This document shows positions 26,303-35,350 of a stretch of 64,000 nucleotides of DNA, piece by piece. Every line of letters begins with the position of its first letter. Positions within the stretch are counted from its first letter, which is position 1. Under the pieces are notes generated by a model that saw only the letters and a program-made list of their open reading frames with translations, was not told the origin of the DNA and did no database searches. A program made the position numbers and the translations under genes. The stretch spans positions 1,178,001-1,242,000 of the forward strand of contig CP002084.1 of NCBI GenBank assembly GCA_000143165.1. The letters are read 5' to 3'. Source of the stretch: Dehalogenimonas lykanthroporepellens BL-DC-9. Its GTDB lineage: Bacteria > Chloroflexota > Dehalococcoidia > Dehalococcoidales > Dehalococcoidaceae.

Positions 26303-26838
26303 ACGCGTTACGACAATTCCTGGTTAAGAAGCGGGGGTTCACCCTCGTTGAGGTATTGATCGCCCTGACGATCACAGGGTTGATAATGGGTGGAATCTCA
26401 GCGGGCATTATTCAACTTATGACCATATCCGAACGTAACACCAACGCAATCACCGCCCAACGCCAGTTGCAACAGGCCGGAGACGCCGTCAGTACAGATA
26501 TCGTTCAAGCGCGGCGGGTGTTTTACTCACAGGGGAATACCCCGGCAGGTACCGGCTTCAGCATCGTGTTGGAATGGACCAATCTAGCCGGTAATGAATT
26601 CACAATTACTTACCGGTTAACCAGTGACGGCATCCTGTACCGTGATCAATCAGTCAACGGCGGAACCGCCACCACCCGCAAAATTGCCGAGAATATCAGT
26701 ACCGCTTCAGCAGACACCCAATTTGCTCCCAAATCCGGATCACCAGGGACTTATACGTTAAAAATTACTGCTGTAATCGAGGGTCGGTACGCGGTAACCG
26801 AGACCAGATTCTATGAAGCCCGACAGAGGTCAAGCTGA
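26299..26838 (+). CDS. Pseudopilin, PilW/GspJ-like
   Basis: Prepilin-like protein of 179 residues: leader MNALRQFLVKKRG, cleavage site G/FTLVE with Glu5, and hydrophobic helix (VEVLIALTITGLIMGGISAGI). After the helix comes an amphipathic stretch (QRQLQQAGDAVSTDIVQARR), which is typical of PilW/GspJ minor pilins, then a beta-rich head. Its start overlaps the previous gene and its last base is the first base of the next start codon. The order PilV-, PilW-, PilX-like matches minor-pilin operons that prime pilus assembly. Confidence 0.85.
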   Translation: MNALRQFLVKKRGFTLVEVLIALTITGLIMGGISAGIIQLMTISERNTNAITAQRQLQQAGDAVSTDIVQARRVFYSQGNTPAGTGFSIVLEWTNLAGNEFTITYRLTSDGILYRDQSVNGGTATTRKIAENISTASADTQFAPKSGSPGTYTLKITAVIEGRYAVTETRFYEARQRSS

Positions 26839-29813
26839 TGGAAAAGTTCATTTCGATACTTAATAAACGCCAACGCGGTCAAGCTCTGATTTCAATGCTG
26901 GTGTTCATTGCCATCGGTGCCATTATCCTGGCTCCGGTGCTTAACTATATCGGCACCGGTTTGATAGTCGGTGAAGTATTTCAGGAAAAATCAGACGACT
27001 ACTACGCTGCAGATGCAGGTATCGTCGACGCGCAGTGGCAAATCAAATATGACCGTTTAAGCACCATTTTCCCTTCTCCTGAATATGACCAGTATAACTT
27101 TGAAGACCCTGTCTGGGGAGAGACCGTTGACGGTGACAAAGGTTGGTATTACCCAAGTGAAGTAGGAAATTACAACGGCAGTGCTAACGCTTCAATAAAT
27201 GACCGTGAAGTCGCTGTACAGATCAGAAATATCTGGTTGCCCTCGAATATTGATACGCCGGATGCGGCTACCGCAAAAAATATTGCAGAAACCTACACGC
27301 TAATTGTTACCGGAAGGGACACCGGCACCACAGATTCCTCCGGTCGTAAATATGAATTATCCATAACCTACTACCCTGATGGTTCAAATACGTTACTGGA
27401 AACCATCGGAGTTTGGTTGCCACCGGGTTTTGCCATCGTAACCGACGGTTCGCATGGACTGTATATCAACGGAGAAGAATATGAGTCTTTGACCAGTCAA
27501 TCCCAGACAGCCAATGCCAACGGCACTTCCATTGTCTGGGAACTTGATACAGCAACCGAATTCAGTGATATGCCTCAGGTGGCTTCGAATGACAATCCGA
27601 TACGCCTGACCGCCACCTTCTGGTATAAATACGAAGTCACCGGACTGGAAAACTCCAGGATTGCTCAGGCGGTCGGCTGGGCCACTACTGATAATGATGA
27701 CCTGTTTGCATGGGACGCTGACGTTCACGTCATCGCCCTGACTTCCAGAGCCACCAGTACCTATGTGGACGCTATTGTCATTAAACAGGAAACCCGGCAG
27801 TTGGGTGAATCGGTTAACGGCGACTATTTCGCCACCGGCAACTCCCTTCTTTCCCCGACCTCCAACCAGGCTTTTCGCGACCGTTTCTATAGTTCAAGTG
27901 GAACAGAAGTAGAGGCCAACGATATCCCATCCGGCGCTAAAATTGAGGCAGTTTACCTTTACTGGAGCGGCTGGATTGACTGGCATGGTTATAATCCTTA
28001 CGGCTCTTCGGATACGGTCATCAGCCCACCAGGCATCGAGACTGCTTCCAGTTTTTCCAGCTCCGATTGGCCGACCTGGTCTGACGGTAGCCGGTGGTCC
28101 ATATCTAGCGGCCAATTTCGGGCCAGAGGCGGCAACTACTCTGAAAGCCAGCTGACATTAACTTCAGGCGCAATTGATCTGAGCGCCTATTCGTCCGACA
28201 CTATTTATATCTTCTGGAACCAGGAAGAGTACGGATCTTTAGAAAGCTCCGACCGGTTATATTACGCCTTCAATGGTGGCTCCGGCTGGAGTTCATATTT
28301 CGAGGCTTTTAATAATGATAATCCGCCTTCCTCCTTTTCTGTCATTATTCCTTCAGAATATCTGACAGAAGATTTCCAGATTAAATTCTTCGCAGATATC
28401 AATTCAACCTCCGAATATATGTACTTGGATAATATTCAATTGATAATTCCTTCCATTTTCCTTGATACTTGCTCCAACTTATCTAGTTGGAATCAATCCG
28501 GTTCCACCTGGTCCGTATCCAGCAGTAGATTCCGCGGTGTCGGCGGTGGTACTTCCACCGCCAGTTATCTTGAACAAGTCGACAGCCTGAATCTTTCAAC
28601 ATACGCCGGTATAAGTCTGGCGACATCGTTCGACCTGGAATATGTTTCTCTTGGGTCCGGTGAGACTCTTATACTCAGTTTCTCAGGTGATGGAGGGAGT
28701 AACTGGGGCGGCGAAGTGGAAGTCGCCGATTCGTCTTCTTCCCCAGGTTTCGTCAGTGTTCTTATACCGGACGCCTTTAAAACCAACAATTTCAAGATGA
28801 GATTCAAGATAACCGCCGGGTCATCCATCAACGACTACGTGTATCTGGACAACATCGCTATTTCCGGGCCCACGTTGAAATACCCGACCAATGGTGACCC
28901 CAGCGCAGTCAGTCACCTGGTCGAAGAAACCGCCAAGGTCAATCGGGTCAACTTCGGCACGACCGGCGGCAATACACAGACGATTACTGCCGACACCTAC
29001 CAGGTCCTGCCTAACCAATACGGTATAGTAGACCCGGATTTCATCAGCACCTGGTCCTATATTGCCATGGCGGAAATAACCGATGAGGTAAATAACTGGA
29101 TTCTCGCCGGAGACACGGCATCGAACGGCGCCGCCACATACACCCTTGGCCATATCATTGCCACAAATGCCGAAGACCCATCGTATTCATTCAATTTCTA
29201 TGGCGGGGGCAGTACAGGATACCCGCTGGGAACACCGGCTCTTAATACAAGTGACTTGCCCTACCAATACAGTTATGCAGGGTGGTCCATGATTATTATC
29301 TATTCCAGTCCGGAAACTAAGAGCCGCCAATTATGGTTATACGATATCGCAACTCCAGGGTTCACCTTCTCTGAGGCTTGGGAACCGTCCGGTATCACAG
29401 ATCCTGACTTCGATGGCGACGGCAACGGAGGCGGTTCCATAAGTGGTTTCCTGGTACCTGAGGGGATTGAACTGGAAAATAATTCCTCCAAAATCACGGT
29501 ATTCGTTTTAGAGGGCGATAGCGGCATCACCGGTGACCAACTTATCGTGACCGGCCAGGATGGGAACAGCCAAAACCTATCGAACTCCGCTTCATCTTCA
29601 TCCAACGTCTGGAATTCCAATTCACCCGGGCTGGCGTATCCAGGAATTGATATCGATACATTCTATGTCAATTATCCGCTGATTGAACCCGGAGATACCT
29701 CGGCCACCATCAATCTGCCGACCCAAAGCGACGGTTTCCTTCTGGGGTATATCATAATTTCGTTCCGGAGCGACACCACTACAGGTGGTGCTATTTCATA
29801 TTTGATTCGTTGA
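26838..29813 (+). CDS. Very large PilX/GspK-like tip protein or adhesin
   Basis: A 991-residue exported protein with a pilin-like N terminus. KRQRGQALISMLVFIAIGAI has no Glu5, as in PilX/GspK tip pseudopilins, and YYAADAGIVDAQWQI follows, typical of PilX. PilX proteins are usually under 250 residues, so ~800 residues are extra. Residues ~400-530 and ~540-677 are two beta-sandwich repeats, each ending in a YLDNI motif like MAM or jelly-roll modules. A calcium-loop-like stretch DPDFDGDGNGGG lies near residue 856. Ser, Tyr, Asn and Gly are enriched and the DNA is richer in AT than the flanks. Most likely a pilus-tip adhesin; ligand unknown. Confidence 0.8.
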   Translation: MEKFISILNKRQRGQALISMLVFIAIGAIILAPVLNYIGTGLIVGEVFQEKSDDYYAADAGIVDAQWQIKYDRLSTIFPSPEYDQYNFEDPVWGETVDGDKGWYYPSEVGNYNGSANASINDREVAVQIRNIWLPSNIDTPDAATAKNIAETYTLIVTGRDTGTTDSSGRKYELSITYYPDGSNTLLETIGVWLPPGFAIVTDGSHGLYINGEEYESLTSQSQTANANGTSIVWELDTATEFSDMPQVASNDNPIRLTATFWYKYEVTGLENSRIAQAVGWATTDNDDLFAWDADVHVIALTSRATSTYVDAIVIKQETRQLGESVNGDYFATGNSLLSPTSNQAFRDRFYSSSGTEVEANDIPSGAKIEAVYLYWSGWIDWHGYNPYGSSDTVISPPGIETASSFSSSDWPTWSDGSRWSISSGQFRARGGNYSESQLTLTSGAIDLSAYSSDTIYIFWNQEEYGSLESSDRLYYAFNGGSGWSSYFEAFNNDNPPSSFSVIIPSEYLTEDFQIKFFADINSTSEYMYLDNIQLIIPSIFLDTCSNLSSWNQSGSTWSVSSSRFRGVGGGTSTASYLEQVDSLNLSTYAGISLATSFDLEYVSLGSGETLILSFSGDGGSNWGGEVEVADSSSSPGFVSVLIPDAFKTNNFKMRFKITAGSSINDYVYLDNIAISGPTLKYPTNGDPSAVSHLVEETAKVNRVNFGTTGGNTQTITADTYQVLPNQYGIVDPDFISTWSYIAMAEITDEVNNWILAGDTASNGAATYTLGHIIATNAEDPSYSFNFYGGGSTGYPLGTPALNTSDLPYQYSYAGWSMIIIYSSPETKSRQLWLYDIATPGFTFSEAWEPSGITDPDFDGDGNGGGSISGFLVPEGIELENNSSKITVFVLEGDSGITGDQLIVTGQDGNSQNLSNSASSSSNVWNSNSPGLAYPGIDIDTFYVNYPLIEPGDTSATINLPTQSDGFLLGYIIISFRSDTTTGGAISYLIR

Positions 29814-29860
29814 GAGGTCAATTTTCAGATGAACAAACCTACAAATAAAAGGAGCCTGGC

Positions 29861-30490
29861 ATGAAAATCGGTAAAGCAGTAATAGTCACCCTATTCCTCG
29901 GGATTATTGCCATCGGTGCCGGCATACTGTATATGCTCTGGCAGGATGAACGTGACCGGGAAGCCCAACTAAACGCCAGCCTGGATACGACTCAGGCATT
30001 GTTGCCTGTAGTTCAAAGTGGTGTGGAAAACGCCGAGGATGAACTGGGAGCGGCAGAGACAGAACTTACAGAAATACAGGCTCGCATGGAAGCTGCACAA
30101 GCCGCTCTGGAAGAATTCATTGCCAAGTTTCCACAGCCGATTCATCCGGCTGCCGTCCAAACCATAGATTATGGTACCAAGTTGTTTATCCGCGCCGCTA
30201 ATCACTCTCTGAACTTAGTGGAATTCAACGCTGAAGATTACAGCGTAGTTACTATAGACAAAATCAAGTATCAGAGCACTTCTTTTTCATTTCATGTGAT
30301 AGGAAAAATTGAAAACATCAATAATTTCATTGGCAGTCTGGAAACAGTCGCCATCGATGATCCATTTCTAACAATAACTCTTGACTCTATACAGATTGAG
30401 ATATTTCATGAGTTTGATCCTGAAATATCCGGGGTTCCTGACCCTGAAGCAACGATAACCATAACAGTGATGGCGCTGGAGGACGAATAA
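29861..30490 (+). CDS. PilO-like pilus alignment protein
   Basis: A 209-residue bitopic membrane protein: membrane helix at ~5-27 (VIVTLFLGIIAIGAGILYML), coiled coil at ~38-88 (NAEDELGAAETELTEIQARM), then a ferredoxin-like alpha/beta region (SFSFHVIGKIENINNFIGSL) ending in an acidic tail. This is the PilO layout, although sequence similarity to known PilO is weak to the eye. It precedes the PilM-PilN fusion by 1 bp. In classical clusters the order is pilM-pilN-pilO, so here the PilO-like gene has moved upstream. It would bridge the cytoplasmic PilM ring to the cell surface. Confidence 0.75.
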   Translation: MKIGKAVIVTLFLGIIAIGAGILYMLWQDERDREAQLNASLDTTQALLPVVQSGVENAEDELGAAETELTEIQARMEAAQAALEEFIAKFPQPIHPAAVQTIDYGTKLFIRAANHSLNLVEFNAEDYSVVTIDKIKYQSTSFSFHVIGKIENINNFIGSLETVAIDDPFLTITLDSIQIEIFHEFDPEISGVPDPEATITITVMALEDE

Positions 30491-30491
30491 G

Positions 30492-31973
30492 ATGTCTAAG
30501 CAAGTTTCTTTATTCATCGAGGACAGCGAGGCCAAAGTCCTGGTTACCAACGGAAGGGTAGTAGAAAAATGGGCCTCACTGATGCTCGACTCCGGTATAG
30601 TGACCGACGGCGTTATACAGCAGGAAGATTCTCTGGCCGAGAGCCTCAAGACCTTTATGGCAGAACAAGAACTGGGGGGGACAACCATTGTAGCTTCCCT
30701 AACCGGTTTGAACTCCATCTTCCGTATTATTTCCCTGCCGACCGATTTACCGAAAAATATTCTGGATGATGCCATCCAGAATGAAGCCAACCGGGTTATT
30801 CCGGTGCCTATGGATCAGGTTTACCTATCCCGCCAGATGTTCAGTACCGAAGCCAGCGAGAACCGTTTCTTCTTGGTGGCCTATCCTAAAAATGCCACCG
30901 AAGCACTGGTCAGAACAATCGAAAAGGCCGGCCTTAAGACTAAAGTCATGGAGATCGCTCCGCTGGCTTTGGCCCGACTGGCGAATGTCAACCGAGCGAT
31001 CCTGGTCAACACCTGGCTATCAAATATCGATATCATTATACTGGTTGACCGGATACCGGAAGTTATCCGTTCGTTCCCACTACCGTTAGACACGATGACC
31101 GAAGCCGAACGCATCGTCAATATAGCGGAGGAAATCTCTCGTACGATTACCTATTATAATTCTTCACATACGGAAAACCCGCTGAACGCCGAAGTTCCGG
31201 TACTGGTTTCGGGAGACCTGGCGGCGAATAAGGATGCCTGGCCGACACTGGGAGGCAGTGAAGGTCACCCGGTAGAAGCGCTCAAGGTACCGTTTGACAT
31301 TCCCGAAGGCTTCGACGCCAGCCAGTTCATCGTCAATTTGGGCATGGCTCCCCTCCCCAAGGAAGACGCCGCCTTCGGCAGTATGATAAATATCAATGTG
31401 TTGCCGGCAGAGTATCTGCCCAAGGGATTGAACTGGTTTAATATACTGGCTCCGGTAGCCGGAGTGCTTCTCATCGGCGGATTAGTTTACGGCTGGTATC
31501 TGATAGATGACTTCAAAAAACAGAACGATGCAATCCAACTCCAGATAGACGCCGCGCAGACTAAGGTGACTCTGGCTCAAGCTGATATTGCCCGGATTCA
31601 GGCGGAAAAGGCAGGGGTCGATTCCCATATCTCCAGCATTGATAACGCAATTACACCCATAACCACTAAAACGAATTCTTTACAAATACAGTATCAGTAC
31701 CTGCGCGATCAGCGGGAAAAAGCCTCGGGTGACGTACGTAACGCCTGGATACAAATACCTTCTACCAAAATTACGGTAGATACCATTGACTGGAACGACA
31801 ACATTCTGAGCGTAACAGGTATAGCAACTGAGAGTGAAACAAACGTATTTGATTATGCTGCGGCACTCAGGGATACTCACAGGTTCGACAATGTCATTGT
31901 TGCCGATATCGTGAAAGAGCTGACAGAAGATACTTTGGTGTATGAGTACCATTTCACTTTAATCCTCTATTGA
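30492..31973 (+). CDS. PilM-PilN fusion protein
   Basis: A 493-residue protein that joins two normally separate pilus subunits. Residues ~1-300 are an actin-like PilM domain (SLFIEDSEAKVLVTNGR start; PKNATEALVRTIEKAGLKTK; LVSGDLAANKDAWPTLG). Residues ~301-312 contain ININVLPAEYLP, matching the cytoplasmic INLLP-type PilN tail that normally docks into PilM. A membrane helix (~316-340, LAPVAGVLLIGGLVYGWYLI) follows, then a coiled coil (~345-390) and a PilN-like fold to the end. The fusion makes the PilM-PilN contact covalent. It starts at ATG 30492, 1 bp after the PilO-like gene. Confidence 0.85.
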   Translation: MSKQVSLFIEDSEAKVLVTNGRVVEKWASLMLDSGIVTDGVIQQEDSLAESLKTFMAEQELGGTTIVASLTGLNSIFRIISLPTDLPKNILDDAIQNEANRVIPVPMDQVYLSRQMFSTEASENRFFLVAYPKNATEALVRTIEKAGLKTKVMEIAPLALARLANVNRAILVNTWLSNIDIIILVDRIPEVIRSFPLPLDTMTEAERIVNIAEEISRTITYYNSSHTENPLNAEVPVLVSGDLAANKDAWPTLGGSEGHPVEALKVPFDIPEGFDASQFIVNLGMAPLPKEDAAFGSMININVLPAEYLPKGLNWFNILAPVAGVLLIGGLVYGWYLIDDFKKQNDAIQLQIDAAQTKVTLAQADIARIQAEKAGVDSHISSIDNAITPITTKTNSLQIQYQYLRDQREKASGDVRNAWIQIPSTKITVDTIDWNDNILSVTGIATESETNVFDYAAALRDTHRFDNVIVADIVKELTEDTLVYEYHFTLILY

Positions 31974-32012
31974 TCTGATTGTTATCATTTTCAACAAAAA
32001 GAAAGAAATATC

Positions 32013-33137
32013 ATGATAGATGTGTTCGCCTTGATAACCGAAGCCAGAGACCGTGACGGATCCGACCTTCATATGGTGGTGGACTCACCGCCACTGGTCA
32101 GAGTGCGTGGTTCTTTGGAACATCTCAACGCCTTCCCTTTGGTGCCCAGGGATACCGAAGACGCGCTGGCGCAACTGGCCACACAGGAAGAGGTAGAGCT
32201 TTTCCAGCGGGAAAAGGAACTGGATTTCGGTTTCACCATGCCCGGAGTGGGGCGTCTGCGTTGTAATGCGGCCAGACAGAGGGGCGCTGTTTCTCTGGCG
32301 GTACGGCTGTTACCCCCGGCTATTCCCACTATCGATGAGCTGGAACTGCCGGAAATCTGCAAGGATCTGATTACCGTACCACGAGGTTTGGTGGTGGTCA
32401 CCGGCCCGACCGGAAGCGGCAAGTCAACGACACTGGCGGCCATGATGCAGCACCTGAACCATACCGAAGCCAAGCATGTGGTGACCATAGAAGACCCGAT
32501 AGAATACATACATCCATCAGTCCGATGTGCCATCACCCAGCGTCAACTGGGCAGTGACACACTGTCGTTCGGTCATGCCCTCAAACATGTCCTGCGCCAG
32601 AACCCCGACGTTATCATGGTAGGCGAAATGCGGGATCTGGATACCGCCGCCGCGGTACTTAACGTGGCTGAAACCGGCCATCTGGTGCTGTCAACCAGCC
32701 ACGCGCCCAGCACCTATCAGGCGCTGGAACGCATAATAGACCTTTTTCCACCCCATGAACGGCACCTGGCTCAAACTCGTTTGGCGTCGTTGATGGTGGG
32801 CGTGCTTTGCCAGTCCCTGGTGCCGCGCATGAGCGGTTCCGGTCGCATTGCCGCGGTGGAAGTGCTTCTGGCTAACGGCGCCGTCAGGAATCTGATTCGG
32901 GAAGGTAAGATTTATCAGTTGCCGAACGTGATTCGTACCAGCCGGGATGAAGGTATGATAACGCTGGATGAGTCACTGGTGGATCTGTATCGAAAACAGA
33001 AAATCGACAAGGATACCGTCTTCGACTACTGCAATGAATCCGATGAAGTAGAGCGACTGATGGGCAGTAAGAGCATGAAATCCGGCAACGGAAGGCGGAA
33101 GACGAAGAGTACTACGTTGTCATCGCTGATATTTTAG
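32013..33137 (+). CDS. pilT: Type IV pilus retraction ATPase PilT
   Basis: Hexameric motor that retracts pili and gives twitching motility; 374 residues. The N-terminal PAS-like region (residues ~1-100) has SDLHMVVDSPPLVRVRG. The RecA-like core has Walker A GPTGSGKSTTLAAMM (~residue 133), the Asp box ITIEDPIEY-like VVTIEDPIEYIH, Walker B NPDVIMVGEMRD, and the His box region STSHAPST. In most PilT this last motif is STLHTNSA, so it is slightly altered here. The C-terminal helix bundle (AAVEVLLANGAVRNLIREGK) is typical. It ends the locus and is followed by a hairpin terminator. Confidence 0.94.
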   Translation: MIDVFALITEARDRDGSDLHMVVDSPPLVRVRGSLEHLNAFPLVPRDTEDALAQLATQEEVELFQREKELDFGFTMPGVGRLRCNAARQRGAVSLAVRLLPPAIPTIDELELPEICKDLITVPRGLVVVTGPTGSGKSTTLAAMMQHLNHTEAKHVVTIEDPIEYIHPSVRCAITQRQLGSDTLSFGHALKHVLRQNPDVIMVGEMRDLDTAAAVLNVAETGHLVLSTSHAPSTYQALERIIDLFPPHERHLAQTRLASLMVGVLCQSLVPRMSGSGRIAAVEVLLANGAVRNLIREGKIYQLPNVIRTSRDEGMITLDESLVDLYRKQKIDKDTVFDYCNESDEVERLMGSKSMKSGNGRRKTKSTTLSSLIF

Positions 33138-33170
33138 CTGACAGCTATCAGCATTCAGCCGTCAGCTTTT
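33136..33170 (+). terminator. Terminator of the pilus operon
   Basis: Stem AGCTGAC (33136-33142) / GTCAGCT (33161-33167) with a TTTTATTAT tract. It overlaps the pilT stop codon. The loop carries CAGCTATCAGCATTCAG, a word also found in the repeat-rich region near 34.95 kb. Confidence 0.6.
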
Positions 33171-33494
33171 ATTATAATCCGAACGGGCGAGGCATAACTC
33201 GCCACTGCATTGTCACTACCCTCTCCACTATGTCATTACCGCGAAAGCGGTAATCCATCGACTTACACTCAACCAAAGACTGACCTTAATCGTGGATCTC
33301 CGGCTTCCGCCGAATATGACAATATAGAGGAGCCGAAGATGACGGGCGCCCGCCTTCGGCGGGAAATTCCAGGCATCAGGATACAAACAACAAACAAAAT
33401 CCAAAAACCAAATTACACTATTATTAACCTGATTCACCGGACTGAAACTCGCCCAGGTTAATTCCTAATCCGGAGAATTATTCCGGTCCCTTGT
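33138..33494. other. Intergenic region with degenerate repeats
   Basis: No convincing gene. It holds the pilT terminator, a 20-bp palindrome (33235-33254), GC-rich inverted words (GCCCGCCTTCGGCGGG near 33349) and AC-rich low-complexity sequence (33384-33420). The open frames across it have no ribosome site and translate to repeat-like sequence. Confidence 0.6.
33235..33254. repeat. dRS3-like palindrome
   Basis: ATTACCGCGAAAGCGGTAAT: perfect 8-bp arms with a GAAA loop. It resembles the widely scattered ATTCCC...GGGAAT palindromes (dRS3/REP type) of other bacteria. Probably a dispersed non-coding repeat. Confidence 0.6.
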
Positions 33495-33524
33495 TTGTGC
33501 CTGAAGGCCGCTTCCGCCTATAAT
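33495..33524 (+). promoter_or_regulatory. Promoter of the kinase-like gene, probably leaderless
   Basis: TTGTGC (33495-33500), 18 bp, TATAAT (33519-33524), then 7 nt to ATG 33532. An alternative ATG at 33523 overlaps the -10 box itself, which argues for 33532. Confidence 0.5.
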
Positions 33525-33531
33525 GGGCGGC

Positions 33532-34086
33532 ATGAAATCACCCGCTATTATAGCCATGGTCGGTATGGCCGGCGCCGGTAAAACCGAGGTATCACGCTTT
33601 TTCGAAAACGCCGGTTACAGCCGTATCCGCTTCGGCGACGTCACCGATGAAGAAGTCAAGAAACGCGGACTGCCTCTTTCCGAAGCCAATGAACGTACCG
33701 TCAGAGAACAGCTTCGGCAGGAATTGGGCATGGCCGCCTACGCCAAACTCAATCTGCCACGCATAGACGCCGCGGTGAAAGAGGGGCCGGTAGTCATCGA
33801 CGGGCTTTATTCCTGGGAAGAGTACATCTTCCTGAAGGACTACTATAAGGACAACCTGGCAGTGGCCGCAGTCTGGGCTTCACCGGGCACCCGCGCCCGA
33901 AGGCTGTCAACCCGGGGAGTCAGGCCGCTGACCCGGGAAGAAACTTTCTCACGAGATCGTGCCGAGGTCGAAAAGGTTTCCAAGGCCGGGCCGATTGCCG
34001 TGGCCGATTATATGATAACCAATGAAGGCAGTTTCGAGGAATTGAAGGCCAAAACCGAAACGCTTATCAAGGAAATAAAGGGCTGA
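33532..34086 (+). CDS. P-loop NMP-kinase-like protein (UPF0200/dephospho-CoA-kinase-like)
   Basis: Nucleotide-binding protein of 184 residues. Walker A is GMAGAGKTEVSRFF near residues 11-24. A lid-like region has RARRLSTRGVRPLTREE (~residue 122). FGDVTDEEVKKRGLPLSEAN and VVIDGLYSWEEYIFLKD follow the pattern of archaeal UPF0200 proteins and dephospho-CoA kinase-related enzymes. The substrate is unknown. It is directly followed by dCMP deaminase (ATG touching its TGA), so a role in deoxynucleotide metabolism is plausible, but that is inferred from position alone. Confidence 0.8.
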   Translation: MKSPAIIAMVGMAGAGKTEVSRFFENAGYSRIRFGDVTDEEVKKRGLPLSEANERTVREQLRQELGMAAYAKLNLPRIDAAVKEGPVVIDGLYSWEEYIFLKDYYKDNLAVAAVWASPGTRARRLSTRGVRPLTREETFSRDRAEVEKVSKAGPIAVADYMITNEGSFEELKAKTETLIKEIKG

Positions 34087-34563
34087 ATGATGAACCGGCC
34101 GCATACCGACGACTATTTTCTGAAAATTGCCGCGGTGGTAGCCGAAAGGTCCACCTGCAGAAGGCGTCACGTCGGGGCGGTGGCGGTCAAGAACAAGCAT
34201 ATTTTGACGACCGGATATAACGGCGCGCCGGCCGGCGTACCCGACTGCCTGGAACTGGGTTGTTTGCGGGATGAGAACAACATCCCGTCCGGCACCCGGC
34301 ACGAGATTTGCCGGGCGGTTCATGCCGAACAGAACGTTATTATCCAGGCGGCACAGCATGGCGTCAACCTGGAGGGTTCCACCGTCTATTGCACTCATAC
34401 ACCCTGTATCCTGTGCGCCAAGATGCTGGCCAACGCCCGGATAAAGAAGTTTGTCAGTTTCGGTCAGTATGCCGACGACGCTTTCATCGAACTGTTCAGG
34501 CAGGTGGGCGTCGAGGTTGAGATTCGGCAAAAGCCCACCGGTCAGATCTTTTTCATGGAATAA
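34087..34563 (+). CDS. dCMP deaminase (ComEB-type zinc deaminase)
   Basis: Zinc enzyme of 158 residues that converts dCMP to dUMP for thymidylate synthesis. The zinc site is complete: HAEQNVI (His ligand and catalytic Glu, ~residue 79) and TPCILCAKML (two Cys ligands, ~residue 101). TCRRRHVGAVAVKNKHILTTGYNG is the usual N-terminal motif, and Cys58 and nearby residues match the second structural zinc seen in some family members. The start codon abuts the stop of the kinase-like gene, so the two are co-translated. Confidence 0.92.
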   Translation: MMNRPHTDDYFLKIAAVVAERSTCRRRHVGAVAVKNKHILTTGYNGAPAGVPDCLELGCLRDENNIPSGTRHEICRAVHAEQNVIIQAAQHGVNLEGSTVYCTHTPCILCAKMLANARIKKFVSFGQYADDAFIELFRQVGVEVEIRQKPTGQIFFME

Positions 34564-34683
34564 GCTCTGTCTTCCGGTTGTTCCCGCCTAATTCTTCTGA
34601 AATATCACCTTATTCTATTGTTAAGGTACCTGCCATTATTGTGGCGAATGAGGGATATAATCTGTAAATTATTCGCTTCCGAT

Positions 34684-34707
34684 ATAAAAAACGAAGGAAA
34701 CGAATCC
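34684..34707. repeat. 24-bp shared intergenic element, copy 1
   Basis: Identical over 24 bp (core AACGAAGGAAACGAATCC) to 43235-43258. Both copies are followed by a T-run. The last 10 bp also occur inverted at 34794-34803, which could give a long-range stem. Confidence 0.75.
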
Positions 34708-34949
34708 TCTTTTTAGGTTTGAGTGGAAACGCCCCGGGCAGGGTGGCGGTGATGAAACAATTCCTGACAATTACCTCCGGACGGAGATGATCCGGATTCG
34801 TTTTTCCTGAAATCGATGAGAAAGCCGGTTATCGGTATATTTCGGGGTATGCGATTACGTGTTCTTGTTATTAGGTTGGATTATAGGTAACGCGTGAACG
34901 GATTGTCAATGGGTAAATGGCACACTCAGCCGGAGGCTGAGAATATATT

Positions 34950-34974
34950 AGCTTTCAGCTATCAGCTATCAGCT
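34950..34974. repeat. CAGCTATCAGCT-type low-complexity repeat
   Basis: AGCT-TTC-AGCT-ATC-AGCT-ATC-AGCT, a 7-bp tandem repeat. Related words occur in the pilT terminator loop (33140-33160) and near 35269-35295 (CAGCTGTTAGTTTTCAGTG). Confidence 0.6.
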
Positions 34975-35179
34975 TATTAGTATTCAGTTCACAGTAAACA
35001 GTTTTGCCGTTCATGGTTCGACTAGCTCACCACGAACGGGGCAATACGGGGCGGGTCAGCCATGGCCGGCCCCTTATTCCAAGTACCAAATCACAAATCG
35101 CAAATATCAGACAATATCGAATGACCGAAACGGGGACGGGCGGGGAGTTGTCAGTAACAGTCTTTAGTAATCAGTATAA

Positions 35180-35350
35180 GCACCGAGATTGCTTCGGCGG
35201 AGCCTCGCAAGGACGCTCGGAAATGGATCCCTCGCTTGCGCGTAGGATGACACGAGGAAAAGTTTTTCAGCTGTTAGTTTTCAGTGATCAGTGAAAAGTA
35301 CCGAGATTGCCACAGCCGCCTGCCGGCGGCTTCGCAATGGCGAGGGGGGA
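35180..35350. repeat. Two degenerate copies of a GAGATTGC...CGCAA element
   Basis: CACCGAGATTGCTTCGGCGG with CCTCGCAAGGACGC (35180-35218) and TACCGAGATTGCCACAGC with CTTCGCAATGGCGAGG (35297-35346). The two copies have the same outer words in the same order and orientation, with diverged centres. Probably remnants of one dispersed non-coding element. Confidence 0.55.

Noticed and set aside
33210-33461. 83-residue frame after pilT
   Set aside because: It translates across palindromes and AC-rich repeats with no initiation signal.
35004-35294. 96-residue frame upstream of mraZ
   Set aside because: Runs through the degenerate repeats; no ribosome site or domain.
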